Source of the DNA: Dyadobacter frigoris
GTDB lineage: Bacteria > Bacteroidota > Bacteroidia > Cytophagales > Spirosomataceae
Length of the DNA stretch: 64,000 bases
Assembly: GCF_005280585.1 (NCBI RefSeq)
Contig: NZ_SZVO01000025.1
Location: 1-64,000, forward strand
Direction: 5' to 3'
The translations under genes were made by a program, and so were the position numbers. The first letter of the stretch is position 1. The number at the start of each line of letters is the position of its first letter. Below, piece by piece: positions 17,515 to 25,978 of the stretch. The notes under the pieces are model-generated. The model ran no database searches, had not been told where the DNA came from, and saw only the letters and a program-made list of their open reading frames with translations.

Positions 17515-18189
17515 TTAATCTGCGAGCGAATAATCGTACTCCACGAGCAGCTCGTTGTTGACTGTCACAACTCCGGGAGCATTCCAGGCAATACGGCCGG
17601 CTTCCTCTTTCTGATACCAGGAATCAACATCGCCGGTTAAGGTCACCTTTGTGCCATCTACCTTGACATGAATATTCTGTTCTTTGATGGACCAGTTCCG
17701 CGCCAGAGCACTTTCTATACCCATTTTCTCGATCTCATCATGTGTTTCAGATTTGATCGTGATCAGGTTGGATACGCCTTTTATGCCTGCAAGTTTTTTA
17801 ATGAGCCTTTCAGCTGCTTCTCTCTGGTAATTCCAGTTGAGTTCTCCTTCCAGGGTAATCCAGCCATTTTCAACTTTTACCTTTACTTTGTCGTTGGGAA
17901 TTTCCCAGTTCCATTTGTAAGCGTTCAATACTTCATTGACCAGATCGTTGTCATCACGGTCGTACAGATTGCTATATGTTTTGATCTCAATTTGTTCAAC
18001 CACTACTTTTACGCCTGTAACTCTTTTAGCAGCAGCTTCAGCTTCTGATTTTTTGGCGTAACTGTCAACTGTTCCGGAAAGCGTGATAACGCCATCTTTT
18101 GCGGTAACGCCTATTTCGGCAGCTTTCAATAATGGTTCCCATTTGATAGCATCCTGAACGTCTTTCTGCAAATCTTCGTTGGTTTTCAT
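17515..18189 (-). CDS. triple BON-domain protein, paralogue 1
   Basis: A 224-residue protein with three BON domains at roughly 5-70, 78-148 and 152-218, each with the alpha-beta-beta pattern ending G-V-x-x-V-x-N or similar (DGVITLSGTVDSYAKKSEAE, NGWITLEGELNWNYQREAAE, TKVTLTGDVDSWYQKEEA). BON domains are thought to bind lipids or envelope components. Unlike periplasmic OsmY, there is no signal peptide, so a cytosolic or peripheral role is more likely. A paralogue is at 24342-25001. The 16-bp element lies 86 bp upstream in the same relative place as for the paralogue. Confidence 0.9.
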   Translation of the reverse strand: MKTNEDLQKDVQDAIKWEPLLKAAEIGVTAKDGVITLSGTVDSYAKKSEAEAAAKRVTGVKVVVEQIEIKTYSNLYDRDDNDLVNEVLNAYKWNWEIPNDKVKVKVENGWITLEGELNWNYQREAAERLIKKLAGIKGVSNLITIKSETHDEIEKMGIESALARNWSIKEQNIHVKVDGTKVTLTGDVDSWYQKEEAGRIAWNAPGVVTVNNELLVEYDYSLAD

Positions 18190-18275
18190 AATCTTTGTAG
18201 TTATAGTTAATTGTGTTATTACTTAGGTAAAGGTCAGTAAAGTCAGGGCTGATAACTTACATTCTTCCGGTTAAG

Positions 18276-18291
18276 AGTTGTATCAATCACT
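18276..18291 (-). promoter_or_regulatory. 16-bp element, copy c
   Basis: AGTTGTATCAATCACT on the plus strand; it differs from the consensus only in its last base. Read toward the BON gene it is GTGATTGATACAACT, ending 86 bp upstream of the start codon at 18189. Confidence 0.6.
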
Positions 18292-18295
18292 GTTT

Positions 18296-18703
18296 TCAAC
18301 GCGTCTTTTGTGGATGATCCCGCCGCTGTTCCAACGCTTTGATTTCAGTTTTTTCCCATTTAATATCCTGACGGACAAGGCCAAACAAACTCATATATAT
18401 ATTGGCTATCCATACCAATGAAAATCCTGCTATCAGATAACCCTTCCAGTCTGTCATCAATAAATGATAATCCGTTAAAAAAATAAAAAAGATGGTGACG
18501 TAGTGGCTGAAACAATACTCACAGGTAAACAGATAGAAGAATTTACGCTCCAGCAAAGTTTTACCAGAAATGCTTCTTTTCAGGCAATATTCCCTGGGTT
18601 CACGAAAAACCTCCTCATGGGTTACTGTCCATGCGATACAGGCAATTGGAATTGCCAGAAAAAACAGCCACAGAATCTGTAAGTGGATTGTCAAAATATT
18701 CAT
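18296..18703 (-). CDS. small membrane protein of unknown function
   Basis: A 135-residue protein with three hydrophobic segments (about 5-25, 66-78 and 88-108). Between the first two lies FTCEYCFSHYVT, a C-x-x-C-x-x-H motif like the one in DUF1360-type membrane proteins, where L-x-C-x-x-C is typical; this is a resemblance, not a firm assignment. The tail is strongly charged. It lies between the alcohol dehydrogenase and the BON gene, all on the minus strand. The BON element sits just after its stop. Confidence 0.6.
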   Translation of the reverse strand: MNILTIHLQILWLFFLAIPIACIAWTVTHEEVFREPREYCLKRSISGKTLLERKFFYLFTCEYCFSHYVTIFFIFLTDYHLLMTDWKGYLIAGFSLVWIANIYMSLFGLVRQDIKWEKTEIKALEQRRDHPQKTR

Positions 18704-18760
18704 AGATAAGTTTGAGAAGCGTTATTTTGAAAATGAAAATTGGTAAGCAAAACAAACGAT

Positions 18761-19834
18761 TTACATCACCAATACTGCCGCTCCTTGTATGCTGCCATTG
18801 CGCAGATCAGCCAAAGCCTCATTGGCTTTTTCCAGATTATATAACGTTGTTTTCGTTTTGATCTTCACCTTAGAAGCAAGCGTTAGAAATTCACTGGCAT
18901 CTTTTCGGGTCAGATTCGCAACCGAGCGCAGCGTTCTTTCACCCCAAAGGATTTCGTAAGGAAATGATGGAATATCACTCATGTGAATGCCTCCGCAAAC
19001 AACACACCCACCTTTATCTACATCCCTGAGGGCTTTTGGGATCAACTCGCCTGCCGGGGCAAAAATGATGGCCGCATCAAGCTGGATAGGAAGAAGTGAG
19101 CTGGAATTTCCCGACCATGCAGCGCCAAGGTCCATTGCAAACGATTGTGACTTTGAATCGCCATCCCTTGTGAAAGCGTAAATTTTCTTTCCCTCATAGT
19201 TAGCAACCTGTGTGAGGATATGGGCTGCTGCACCGAAACCGTAAATTCCGATATTTTCTGCGTGCTTTCCGGTCATGTTATAAGACCGGTATCCAATCAA
19301 CCCGGCACACATCAGCGGAGCACCTGACGGATTAGCATATACGGGATCGATTTTGAAACAAAAATTTTCGACCGCTACGGTATATTCTGCAAATCCGCCG
19401 TCCATGGTGTAACCTGTAAAGAGGGCATTTTCGCAAAGATTTTCCTGGTCTTTCAAACAATAACGACAGTATCCGCAGGTATAGCCCAGCCAGGGAATAC
19501 CCACCAGATCTCCGGGTTTTAACATTGAAACATGACTGCCTGTTTGTACTACGGTGCCAATGATTTCATGTCCCGGAATCAAAGACAGTTTTGGATGCTG
19601 CAATTCACTGTCCATAATATGAAGGTCAGTCCGGCAGACCCCACAGGCAATGATTTTAACCAGGACCTGATCTGCAGAAGGCATTGGAAGTGGAAGTGTT
19701 TTACTGACAAGCGGCTCACCTTGTATTTCCATGACCATGGCCCGCATTGTTGTTGGCAATGACAGCTCACTGTTTTCCCCGGCATCAATATCCTCAGCAC
19801 TGGCGCGAACGAATGGATTTGGAAGATTAATCAT
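18761..19834 (-). CDS. zinc-dependent alcohol dehydrogenase family protein
   Basis: A 357-residue medium-chain dehydrogenase/reductase. The catalytic zinc site is visible in CGVCRTDLH and PGHEIIG, and the structural zinc in CGYCRYCLKDQENLC. The coenzyme-binding motif is GIYGFGAAAH, with Ala in place of the last Gly of GxGxxG. It resembles the zinc-binding alcohol dehydrogenases that travel with stress and fermentation genes. The likely role is alcohol/aldehyde interconversion with NAD(P)H; the substrate is open. The HdeD stop is 8 bp upstream of its start, so the two are probably co-transcribed. Confidence 0.9.
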   Translation of the reverse strand: MINLPNPFVRASAEDIDAGENSELSLPTTMRAMVMEIQGEPLVSKTLPLPMPSADQVLVKIIACGVCRTDLHIMDSELQHPKLSLIPGHEIIGTVVQTGSHVSMLKPGDLVGIPWLGYTCGYCRYCLKDQENLCENALFTGYTMDGGFAEYTVAVENFCFKIDPVYANPSGAPLMCAGLIGYRSYNMTGKHAENIGIYGFGAAAHILTQVANYEGKKIYAFTRDGDSKSQSFAMDLGAAWSGNSSSLLPIQLDAAIIFAPAGELIPKALRDVDKGGCVVCGGIHMSDIPSFPYEILWGERTLRSVANLTRKDASEFLTLASKVKIKTKTTLYNLEKANEALADLRNGSIQGAAVLVM

Positions 19835-19841
19835 AACGCGA

Positions 19842-20384
19842 TCATTTGAATTTAAATCCTAAAACCAACCTGAAAATACCAATGACAAGGAAAGCCAAAC
19901 CGGTAAATGTCACGATGGTCATTCCAGCAAAAACAGGGTTGCGCAATAACATAAAGGAAAAGATCAACCCTCCTATGCCCAAAAATAACAGCCAGCCCCA
20001 ACCTTTTATCCCGCTGAATTGAAAAGACACGCCAATGGCCATCATCGAACGGAACATTAATCCAAAGCCGACGTAAAATGGTAATATCCCGGCCGTAATC
20101 AACGGATTAGATATCAGCATAATGCCCAATAGGAGATCAAAAATACCACCTGCCAGTACCCAGCCGCGGTTACTGGATTTTTGGCTGGAAGCTGCCGAAA
20201 AAATCTCAAAAATACCGTTAACCAGGAAGGTGATACTGAAAATGACAGACAAAGCCAGGTAACTTTCTGCCGGTGTGATCAGTACCCAAATGCCGATCAG
20301 GATAAACAGGAACCCCAGTAAAAAGGATATCCAGCCAGGTTTAATGGTGTACGGTGCTTGGGTAGTAACTTGGGATGTTTCCAT
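19842..20384 (-). CDS. HdeD-family acid-resistance membrane protein
   Basis: About 180 residues from ATG 20384 (METSQVTTQAPYTIKPGW); a longer frame from 20477 would overlap the next gene and adds an unlikely basic stretch. Six short membrane spans in three repeated pairs, with the family pattern LSVIFSITFLVNGIFEIF and GWVLAGGIFDLLLGIMLI. HdeD proteins are implicated in acid resistance in Escherichia coli; the molecular activity is unknown. It sits between an unknown membrane-anchored protein and the alcohol dehydrogenase. Confidence 0.88.
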   Translation of the reverse strand: METSQVTTQAPYTIKPGWISFLLGFLFILIGIWVLITPAESYLALSVIFSITFLVNGIFEIFSAASSQKSSNRGWVLAGGIFDLLLGIMLISNPLITAGILPFYVGFGLMFRSMMAIGVSFQFSGIKGWGWLLFLGIGGLIFSFMLLRNPVFAGMTIVTFTGLAFLVIGIFRLVLGFKFK

Positions 20385-20419
20385 GATTATTTTTTTGAAA
20401 AAAAATTGATTTTTACTGT

Positions 20420-21319
20420 CTAATCTGTGTCTTGACAATTGTATTTTACGCTGATGAGCCTGAAAGTGCCATAACATAAATCCTTGTCCGGATAACTGTA
20501 AATGGTTTCTGCATTTTGCATCAATTTGTATCCATTTATTTGCTGGTAATCTTTCAGCGGCGTTGCCCAGGGTAATTGTTTTCCCGCATCAGCGGAGTAA
20601 CGGTCCTGGGAAATAAAGTTGATCAGCGCACCTTCCTCGTTAAAATACAACCACGCAGAAACGGTGATGTGGTTATTAGTAAATGATGCCTTTACTTTAC
20701 TGCCCTCAACCGTAAGCCACTTTATTCGCTTATCGATCAGTGTGGCCGGTGCCAAACAGCACATATCATTGAAAAAGGTGACCGTCTCAGACAAATCCAT
20801 TTCCGGACCATCCTGATACTGAACTTTAAACAGCGATAGCAGCCTGATATCCATCGAAGCACTCCCGTTCTTAAAGCAGTGATAACCGGCAACAGGCAGG
20901 TTTTTCATTACTGCTTGCATAAAAAACAGCCTGGTTGGCGTCTGCATAAAATTATACTGCCGGGATGTAAAAGGCATCCAGTCCGACTGCTCGTTCTTTC
21001 TGATCTTTCCGGTAAATTCTATTTTGAAGTTGTTTACTTTGAACTTGCCAACCGAGCCGGTAAAACGTAGATATTCCCTTACCAATTCCGGTAAATGTCC
21101 CATGTCCTTTTCTGTCAATACAGAATTTTCAAAATAAGCTGTTTGCAGCAAACCGGTTTTTACATCACTTTGATATTTGTTATAATAATCAGCCTTAGCA
21201 TATCTTATAATGACTACGATTAGAATGATCACATTCACAAGGGTAAGAAACTTCGCTTCCTGCCAAAAGTATATGATCAGAATCTGAAAAATTATCGATA
21301 CAAAAAATGCTATTCTCAT
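20420..21319 (-). CDS. membrane-anchored protein, DUF6544/DUF6920-like
   Basis: A 299-residue protein with one or two N-terminal membrane segments (residues 3-19 and 24-39), then a soluble domain. Sequence features PELVREYLRFTGSVGKFKV and SDWMPFTSRQYNF, and the later EVxxN-like LSETVTFFNDMCCLAPATL, recall the DUF6544/DUF6920 families, whose function is unknown. It is transcribed with its neighbours on the minus strand, 35 bp before HdeD and 43 bp after the stress lipoprotein. Confidence 0.6.
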   Translation of the reverse strand: MRIAFFVSIIFQILIIYFWQEAKFLTLVNVIILIVVIIRYAKADYYNKYQSDVKTGLLQTAYFENSVLTEKDMGHLPELVREYLRFTGSVGKFKVNNFKIEFTGKIRKNEQSDWMPFTSRQYNFMQTPTRLFFMQAVMKNLPVAGYHCFKNGSASMDIRLLSLFKVQYQDGPEMDLSETVTFFNDMCCLAPATLIDKRIKWLTVEGSKVKASFTNNHITVSAWLYFNEEGALINFISQDRYSADAGKQLPWATPLKDYQQINGYKLMQNAETIYSYPDKDLCYGTFRLISVKYNCQDTD

Positions 21320-21362
21320 TATTAACTATTTTCAACTGTGTAAACTTTCTTGCCCCAAATGA

Positions 21363-21863
21363 TTACTTCACATTATCCTTGAACAAATCCTTTACTGCGC
21401 CTCCAAGCTCATTCATGTCATGCTTGAACTCCCGCTGGAAAGATTCATTTTTGGTCTCCACCGATGCGTCAAACTTATCTATGCTTGCTTCAAATTCAGC
21501 ATTTTTCGTTTCCAGCTTCCGCTTTTGACTGTCCAACTTTTGCTCTACATTTTTTAAGTCAGCTGTAAGCTTTATCTTTTCTTTCTTGTTGGCTTTCTGA
21601 ATTTTTTCTTTGAATCTTGTCGTCTGGTTTTGCATCGCCACAATTTCACTATCGGACTCCATCTTGAAGTTTTGCCAATCTGATTTAGCTTTTAATTTTG
21701 CTTCGTCGTTGGCATCTACGGCTGCTTCTTTCAAATCTTTATTAGCCTCTTTCAGATTTTTATCCGCATCTTTCATATCCTTTTTGGACGCATCACCGCA
21801 GCTCATGATCAATGACATCGTAAAAATTCCTGTTGCAAACAGGATACTTTTTGAATTTTTCAT
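21363..21863 (-). CDS. stress-type coiled-coil lipoprotein
   Basis: A 166-residue protein. The N-terminus is a lipoprotein signal (TMSLIMSCGDASKK), with Cys22 as likely lipid site. The rest is Lys/Glu/Asp-rich and almost wholly helical with coiled-coil character. It resembles the 'sll1863 family stress response' proteins of Bacteroidota. It is probably anchored in the outer membrane facing the periplasm. It is part of the minus-strand stress cluster between DUF1269 and the DUF6544-like gene. Confidence 0.7.
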   Translation of the reverse strand: MKNSKSILFATGIFTMSLIMSCGDASKKDMKDADKNLKEANKDLKEAAVDANDEAKLKAKSDWQNFKMESDSEIVAMQNQTTRFKEKIQKANKKEKIKLTADLKNVEQKLDSQKRKLETKNAEFEASIDKFDASVETKNESFQREFKHDMNELGGAVKDLFKDNVK

Positions 21864-21916
21864 TTTTGTTTTGATTTTAAAGGATGTAAAACTTAGTGGT
21901 TTTTCCAGTACATGTT

Positions 21917-22729
21917 TTAAACAAGGGCCTCAATCAGCTCCCTGTTTAGTTTGGTAAGTTTATCTTCTTGCCTGGAAATTCGTCTTTTGATTAGATTTAC
22001 CTCTGCCTGCCTGGCGCTTTCACTCACATGAGCCCCAAATGCTTCTATATTTGATTTCATATCACCGACTGTTTCCTTGGTTTTATCCTCGATTCGATTC
22101 AGCACTTTTTCACCTTTCTTCTCGCAATCGGAGATTTTGATTTTTCTCTTCTCTTTCAGCGCAGCTATTTTATTTTCAGCCTTTTGCTTGACTTCCCCCG
22201 CTGATTGTTTCAGTTCTGCCCTACCTTCTGCAATTTCATCATCAAGCTCATCTATTTTTTCGTTTACAAAATGCCCATATGCGAAATCAACATCGCTTCT
22301 GCTTACGACAGCACCCAATTTTTTCATGGCTTGATCGACGATTAAATTACTGTCATCGTCAACCTCCGCAATAATAGAAACGGTACCTGCGCTTACCCCG
22401 CTTTCCAGCTTCGATATAAAGTCTGCTTCAAAATTATCTTCACGGATCTCCGAAACCAAACCGATTGCACCACCTGTATACAATCCGATTACAAAACCCA
22501 ATGGACCAGCCAATATTCCAAACAAGCTTCCAACCGCCATTCCAGTCAGCGTTTGCCATCCCTGAAAACCATCCTGATTTAGTATTTCGTACTGCCCGTT
22601 TTCTTTTTTGCGGACCATGGTCTTTTCATAAATGGTAATCTCCCCGAAAGATTCCAACTCACTTAGTTTATCCAAAGCTTGAATAGCTTTTGTTTCCTGA
22701 GTAAAAGAAACGACAATAATTTGTGACAT
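21917..22729 (-). CDS. DUF1269 domain protein with C-terminal coiled coil
   Basis: About 270 residues from ATG 22729 (MSQIIVVSFTQETKAIQAL); the frame upstream overlaps the SDR gene and is not expected to be used. Residues 1-150 are the DUF1269 domain with a glycine-rich hydrophobic hairpin (MAVGSLFGILAGPLGFVIG) that may insert in membranes. Residues 165-270 are a charged coiled coil. The family is found with stress genes; its function is unknown. Confidence 0.85.
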   Translation of the reverse strand: MSQIIVVSFTQETKAIQALDKLSELESFGEITIYEKTMVRKKENGQYEILNQDGFQGWQTLTGMAVGSLFGILAGPLGFVIGLYTGGAIGLVSEIREDNFEADFISKLESGVSAGTVSIIAEVDDDSNLIVDQAMKKLGAVVSRSDVDFAYGHFVNEKIDELDDEIAEGRAELKQSAGEVKQKAENKIAALKEKRKIKISDCEKKGEKVLNRIEDKTKETVGDMKSNIEAFGAHVSESARQAEVNLIKRRISRQEDKLTKLNRELIEALV

Positions 22730-22770
22730 TTTCTTATTAATTAAGTTGTTTTCCAATCGTTTGTAAAATA

Positions 22771-23517
22771 CTAAGCCATAACCCCGCCATCCAGAATGAT
22801 CTGCGTTCCGTTGCAATAGCTGGAATCATCACAAGCCAGATAGATAAATGCCTTGGCAACCTCCGATACTTTTCCGAGCCGTTTTGCAGGCGTGCCCTGT
22901 ATCCAGGCAGCATGCGTTTCCAAAGGAGCTGCGCTAAGCAAGGGTGTCTCGATATAATAGGGACAGATCGCATTTGCCCGTATATTCTGGGTTGCGTACT
23001 GCACGGCAATGTTTTTTGTAAGGCCCATTACTCCATGTTTGGCAGCGGTATAGGGCACCAAACCATGCTCCGCTTTCAATCCGCCCAACGAAGACATGTT
23101 TACAATAACGCCTCCACCCTGTTTGAGAAACTGCTGCAATTCATATTTCACACAGTAAAATTGTCCGGTCAGGTTTATCGCTATCACCCGGTCCCAAACG
23201 GCTTCCGGCATATCATGAATTCCTGAATAAGGAGCGCCAATACCTGCATTATTAAAAGCCACATCCAACCTTCCAAATCTTTCAACAGTAGCATTGATGG
23301 CGGCTTTAACACTCTCCACGTCAGAAACATCGATGGGCGCAAAGAGGCATGGCGCATCAAGGTCAGATATCTCCTGCATGGTTTGTTTGTGATCGCTGCC
23401 GGCAAGATCAGCTATGACTATCGTCGCACCTTCCTTTGCCGCTTCAATAGCCGCTGCTTTGCCGATGCCGGAGTTGCCACCAGTGATGAAAACAACTTTA
23501 TTTTCCAGTTTCTTCAT
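22771..23517 (-). CDS. SDR family oxidoreductase
   Basis: A 248-residue classical short-chain dehydrogenase. TGGNSGIG at 13-20 binds NAD(P), with Asp37 in VIADLAG favouring NAD. NNAG is present, the catalytic Ser is in VNMSSLGG, and YTAAK is the Tyr-Lys pair. The C-terminus GTQIILDGGVMA is typical. The substrate is unknown. It starts 29 bp after the Dps-like stop and ends 41 bp before DUF1269, in a long same-strand run. Confidence 0.92.
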   Translation of the reverse strand: MKKLENKVVFITGGNSGIGKAAAIEAAKEGATIVIADLAGSDHKQTMQEISDLDAPCLFAPIDVSDVESVKAAINATVERFGRLDVAFNNAGIGAPYSGIHDMPEAVWDRVIAINLTGQFYCVKYELQQFLKQGGGVIVNMSSLGGLKAEHGLVPYTAAKHGVMGLTKNIAVQYATQNIRANAICPYYIETPLLSAAPLETHAAWIQGTPAKRLGKVSEVAKAFIYLACDDSSYCNGTQIILDGGVMA

Positions 23518-23546
23518 GACAATAATCCCGAGATATGAGTTGAAAT

Positions 23547-24020
23547 TTATTTTAAATGTGACCGCAACAACCAGGCCATATTTTCATGTTTTTCCAAAAG
23601 GTAGGTGATGAAATCGCTGGAAGCGGCATCCTTGAATTCAGTCGTAAAACGATGCGCGTTTTCCTTGCAATGGATAACGATACTATCGTGGTCGGAAAGC
23701 AATTCTTTGATGTAGGCCAAACTGTCATTTTGATCAGGCGTCGTCTCCGCTAAATGCGTGATTTCCAAAAAGGATTTAAGCGTTGCATAAGCATAATGCT
23801 CCATGGAACGAATCCGTTTGGCAATGCTGTCAATGATCTCAGTCAACTGATTGGCCTGGTCATCAAAAAGTTTTTCCCGTTCATAAAAATGGGAGTCTTC
23901 CATATTCCAGTATGCATTTCTGGTTTTGGTATACAAAACATACTCATCTGCCAAAAGTTTTAACAATTCTGTTGCAACAGCCTGGCTGCCTGCTTCTGCG
24001 ATTTCAATATTCGCTTTCAT
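23547..24020 (-). CDS. Dps-like ferritin, ferroxidase ligands replaced
   Basis: 157 residues from ATG 24020 (MKANIEIAEAGSQAVATELL); an upstream ATG at 24098 is in frame but adds a poor leader. The four-helix Dps pattern is clear (LYTKTRNAYWNMEDSHFYER, then EIIDSIAKRIRSMEHYAYAT). Of the usual inter-subunit ferroxidase ligands, His becomes Tyr37, His becomes Glu49 and Glu becomes Lys68; only Asp64 is kept. Iron oxidation by the normal mechanism is therefore doubtful, and a structural, DNA-protecting or different metal role is more likely. The 16-bp element lies about 236 bp upstream, reading toward it. Confidence 0.85.
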   Translation of the reverse strand: MKANIEIAEAGSQAVATELLKLLADEYVLYTKTRNAYWNMEDSHFYEREKLFDDQANQLTEIIDSIAKRIRSMEHYAYATLKSFLEITHLAETTPDQNDSLAYIKELLSDHDSIVIHCKENAHRFTTEFKDAASSDFITYLLEKHENMAWLLRSHLK

Positions 24021-24255
24021 AATTTTGTTGATTAATTTAATTTCCCGTAATGGAATTATTCTTTGAGGCACCTCCTGATCAATGAAAGTAGTGGACATGG
24101 AAGGTTATAAATAATAAATAACTATATCCCATATACGCAAAACCATGCAACGCCTTTTTCTCTTTATTGAAATTTTATTTTTCATGGCTAGTTTTTCACA
24201 ACCCTGTAAAGATTATTTTTTTATCAAAGCGAAGTGTTACACAAGTGAGTCTAAA

Positions 24256-24271
24256 AGTTACATCAATCACA
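24256..24271 (-). promoter_or_regulatory. 16-bp element, copy d
   Basis: AGTTACATCAATCACA, an exact consensus match. It lies in the gap between the second BON gene terminator and the Dps-like gene and points toward the Dps-like gene. Confidence 0.55.
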
Positions 24272-24304
24272 GAAGTGTGCTTCTAGTCCAGGTGTTGAAT
24301 CCCG

Positions 24305-24346
24305 ATTAAAATTGGTACCCCCCCTCCCGCTTTTACCAATTTTAAT
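24305..24346 (-). terminator. strong hairpin terminator of BON paralogue 2
   Basis: A perfect 13-bp stem, ATTAAAATTGGTA (24305-24317) with TACCAATTTTAAT (24334-24346), closes a C-rich loop. The proximal arm includes the stop codon of the BON gene at 24342-24344. Confidence 0.75.
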
Positions 24347-25001
24347 ATGTATAATCGATTTCAAGCTCATTTTTAACTGCGTGAACTCCGGGTGCATTCC
24401 ATGCCATACGGCCGCATTCATCCTTCTGGTACAATGAATGAACCGTTCCACTTAAAGTGACCATATTTCCGGAAACTTTGATTTTCACCTCATCATCATC
24501 AATGGAAGCGTTACGCTTAATGGCTTTCTCTATGTCTCTCTTTTCAATACTATCCTTAATTTCTGATTTAACAACCATGCTGTCTGTAATACCAAGAACC
24601 CCCAAAAGACCTGTGACTGCTTTTTTTGCCGCTATCTTTTGATAGTTCCATTCAAGCTCCCCATCGAGGGTTACCCATCCATCCTCCACTTTAACTTTGA
24701 CTTTTTCGTCGGGAATCTCCCAGTTCCATTTGAAAGCATTGATAATTTCCCTGGCCACGTCGCTGTCATCTTTTTTACTGAAGCTGTCGTATTTGATTTC
24801 AATTTTTTCAATAACCGCTTTTACACCTGCAACGTTTTTCGCTGCTTTCTCTGCTTCGGTTTTCTTGGCGTAGTTGTCGACCGATCCCGTCAGCGTGATG
24901 ATTCCATCTTCTGCTATTACGCCTATTTCTGCTGCATGGAGTAAAGGTTCCCATTTGATGGCGTACTGTACATCCTTCTGCAATTCCTCATTGGTTTTCA
25001 T
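24342..25001 (-). CDS. triple BON-domain protein, paralogue 2
   Basis: A 219-residue close paralogue of the protein at 17515-18189, beginning with nearly the same MKTNEELQKDVQYAIKWEPL and ending in the same FNAPGV-like element (CGRMAWNAPGVHAVKNELEI). Three BON domains, no signal peptide. Both copies have the 16-bp element at nearly the same distance upstream (81 and 86 bp), which argues for shared control rather than chance. It is followed directly by a hairpin that overlaps its stop codon. Confidence 0.9.
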   Translation of the reverse strand: MKTNEELQKDVQYAIKWEPLLHAAEIGVIAEDGIITLTGSVDNYAKKTEAEKAAKNVAGVKAVIEKIEIKYDSFSKKDDSDVAREIINAFKWNWEIPDEKVKVKVEDGWVTLDGELEWNYQKIAAKKAVTGLLGVLGITDSMVVKSEIKDSIEKRDIEKAIKRNASIDDDEVKIKVSGNMVTLSGTVHSLYQKDECGRMAWNAPGVHAVKNELEIDYTY

Positions 25002-25082
25002 ATTTTGAATATTAATGGTTAGAAATTAACTATACAAAGGGAGCGATTTAACTCCTCAAATAGTTATACATGATTCGCTAAG

Positions 25083-25098
25083 AGTTGCATCAATCACA
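25083..25098 (-). promoter_or_regulatory. 16-bp element, copy e
   Basis: AGTTGCATCAATCACA, an exact consensus match. It ends 81 bp upstream of the BON paralogue 2 start codon, in the orientation TGTGATTGATGCAACT toward the gene. Confidence 0.65.
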
Positions 25099-25164
25099 TA
25101 TTGAATCCAGAGCTGGCTTGCGCAATGTTGGACTTACCATGTTCAGTTGAAAGACGTTTTATAG

Positions 25165-25632
25165 TCATCTTGCTTTATTGTGCTTTTTATACAAATTCCT
25201 TATCCCCGGCAGCAGCGCCACAACAAGCATCGCAATGGCATAAAACATGTAGAAGGTATGCAGCCAATGTACGGCATCAAGAAATACCATTTCAAGCTGG
25301 ATCCAGATAATCAGCGCAAATGCCTGATAGACAGAAAAACTCCACTGCCAGCTCATATCTTTGAAAAGATTAAAATATTCAGCAAACGGGCTTTTGACTT
25401 TTCTTAACAGCGCATAAATCAATAATAAAGGAAAGACGCCAAGCACAAGAAATAACAGAATTCCTGGTATCAAAAATGTATGAAACGGAGATGGGCCAAG
25501 CATCGATAGTGGCATTCCGATCAATTCGCCTGTTGGAGAAATGATCAGTACACCTCCACCAAATATTGCACCTAATCCAAGAAAACCCAACAGAAAAACA
25601 AGAACATTTCGTGCACTTTTTGTTTTCATCAT
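25165..25632 (-). CDS. four-span membrane protein of unknown function
   Basis: A 155-residue protein with hydrophobic spans at about 10-30, 50-72, 95-115 and 122-142. A polar segment RKVKSPFAEYFNLFKDMSW lies in the middle loop. No family was recognised. It overlaps the next gene by 4 bp (ATGA type), so it is the last gene of a translationally coupled operon with the 114-residue protein and the nitroreductase-like gene. Confidence 0.65.
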   Translation of the reverse strand: MMKTKSARNVLVFLLGFLGLGAIFGGGVLIISPTGELIGMPLSMLGPSPFHTFLIPGILLFLVLGVFPLLLIYALLRKVKSPFAEYFNLFKDMSWQWSFSVYQAFALIIWIQLEMVFLDAVHWLHTFYMFYAIAMLVVALLPGIRNLYKKHNKAR

Positions 25633-25973
25633 TTTGCCTTTGAAAGCTGATAAATTGTTATGAAAATTATAATGACCACAATGCTGATATAAATCTGTTT
25701 GTTAAACCTCGCGAGCCAGTTTGGTAAATAAATATCAAAATTATCTTTCTTCGACCTTGAATAGTTACTTGCCAGCAATGTGACAGGGCACACGTTTTTA
25801 AAAATTATTAAAATTGTTCCTTCCAGAAATACCAGTCCGTAACAAGCCCATAGATATTTATCAAGCTTATTTGCCACTGCTGCGTAAAGCATGTAAAAAA
25901 TAACAATATTAAAAAACAGCCATATGATCGTGTGCAAAATTTTAACGAGAATCAGCTTTGCTGCGTTATCCAT
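25629..25973 (-). CDS. small membrane protein of unknown function
   Basis: A 114-residue protein with spans at about 8-28, 37-60 and 92-110. KNVCPVTLLASNYSRSKKDNF between the second and third spans, with an isolated Cys-Pro, is the only notable motif. Starts 5 bp after the nitroreductase-like stop and overlaps the following gene by 4 bp. No function can be assigned. Confidence 0.65.
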   Translation of the reverse strand: MDNAAKLILVKILHTIIWLFFNIVIFYMLYAAVANKLDKYLWACYGLVFLEGTILIIFKNVCPVTLLASNYSRSKKDNFDIYLPNWLARFNKQIYISIVVIIIFITIYQLSKAK

Positions 25974-25978
25974 ATCCT

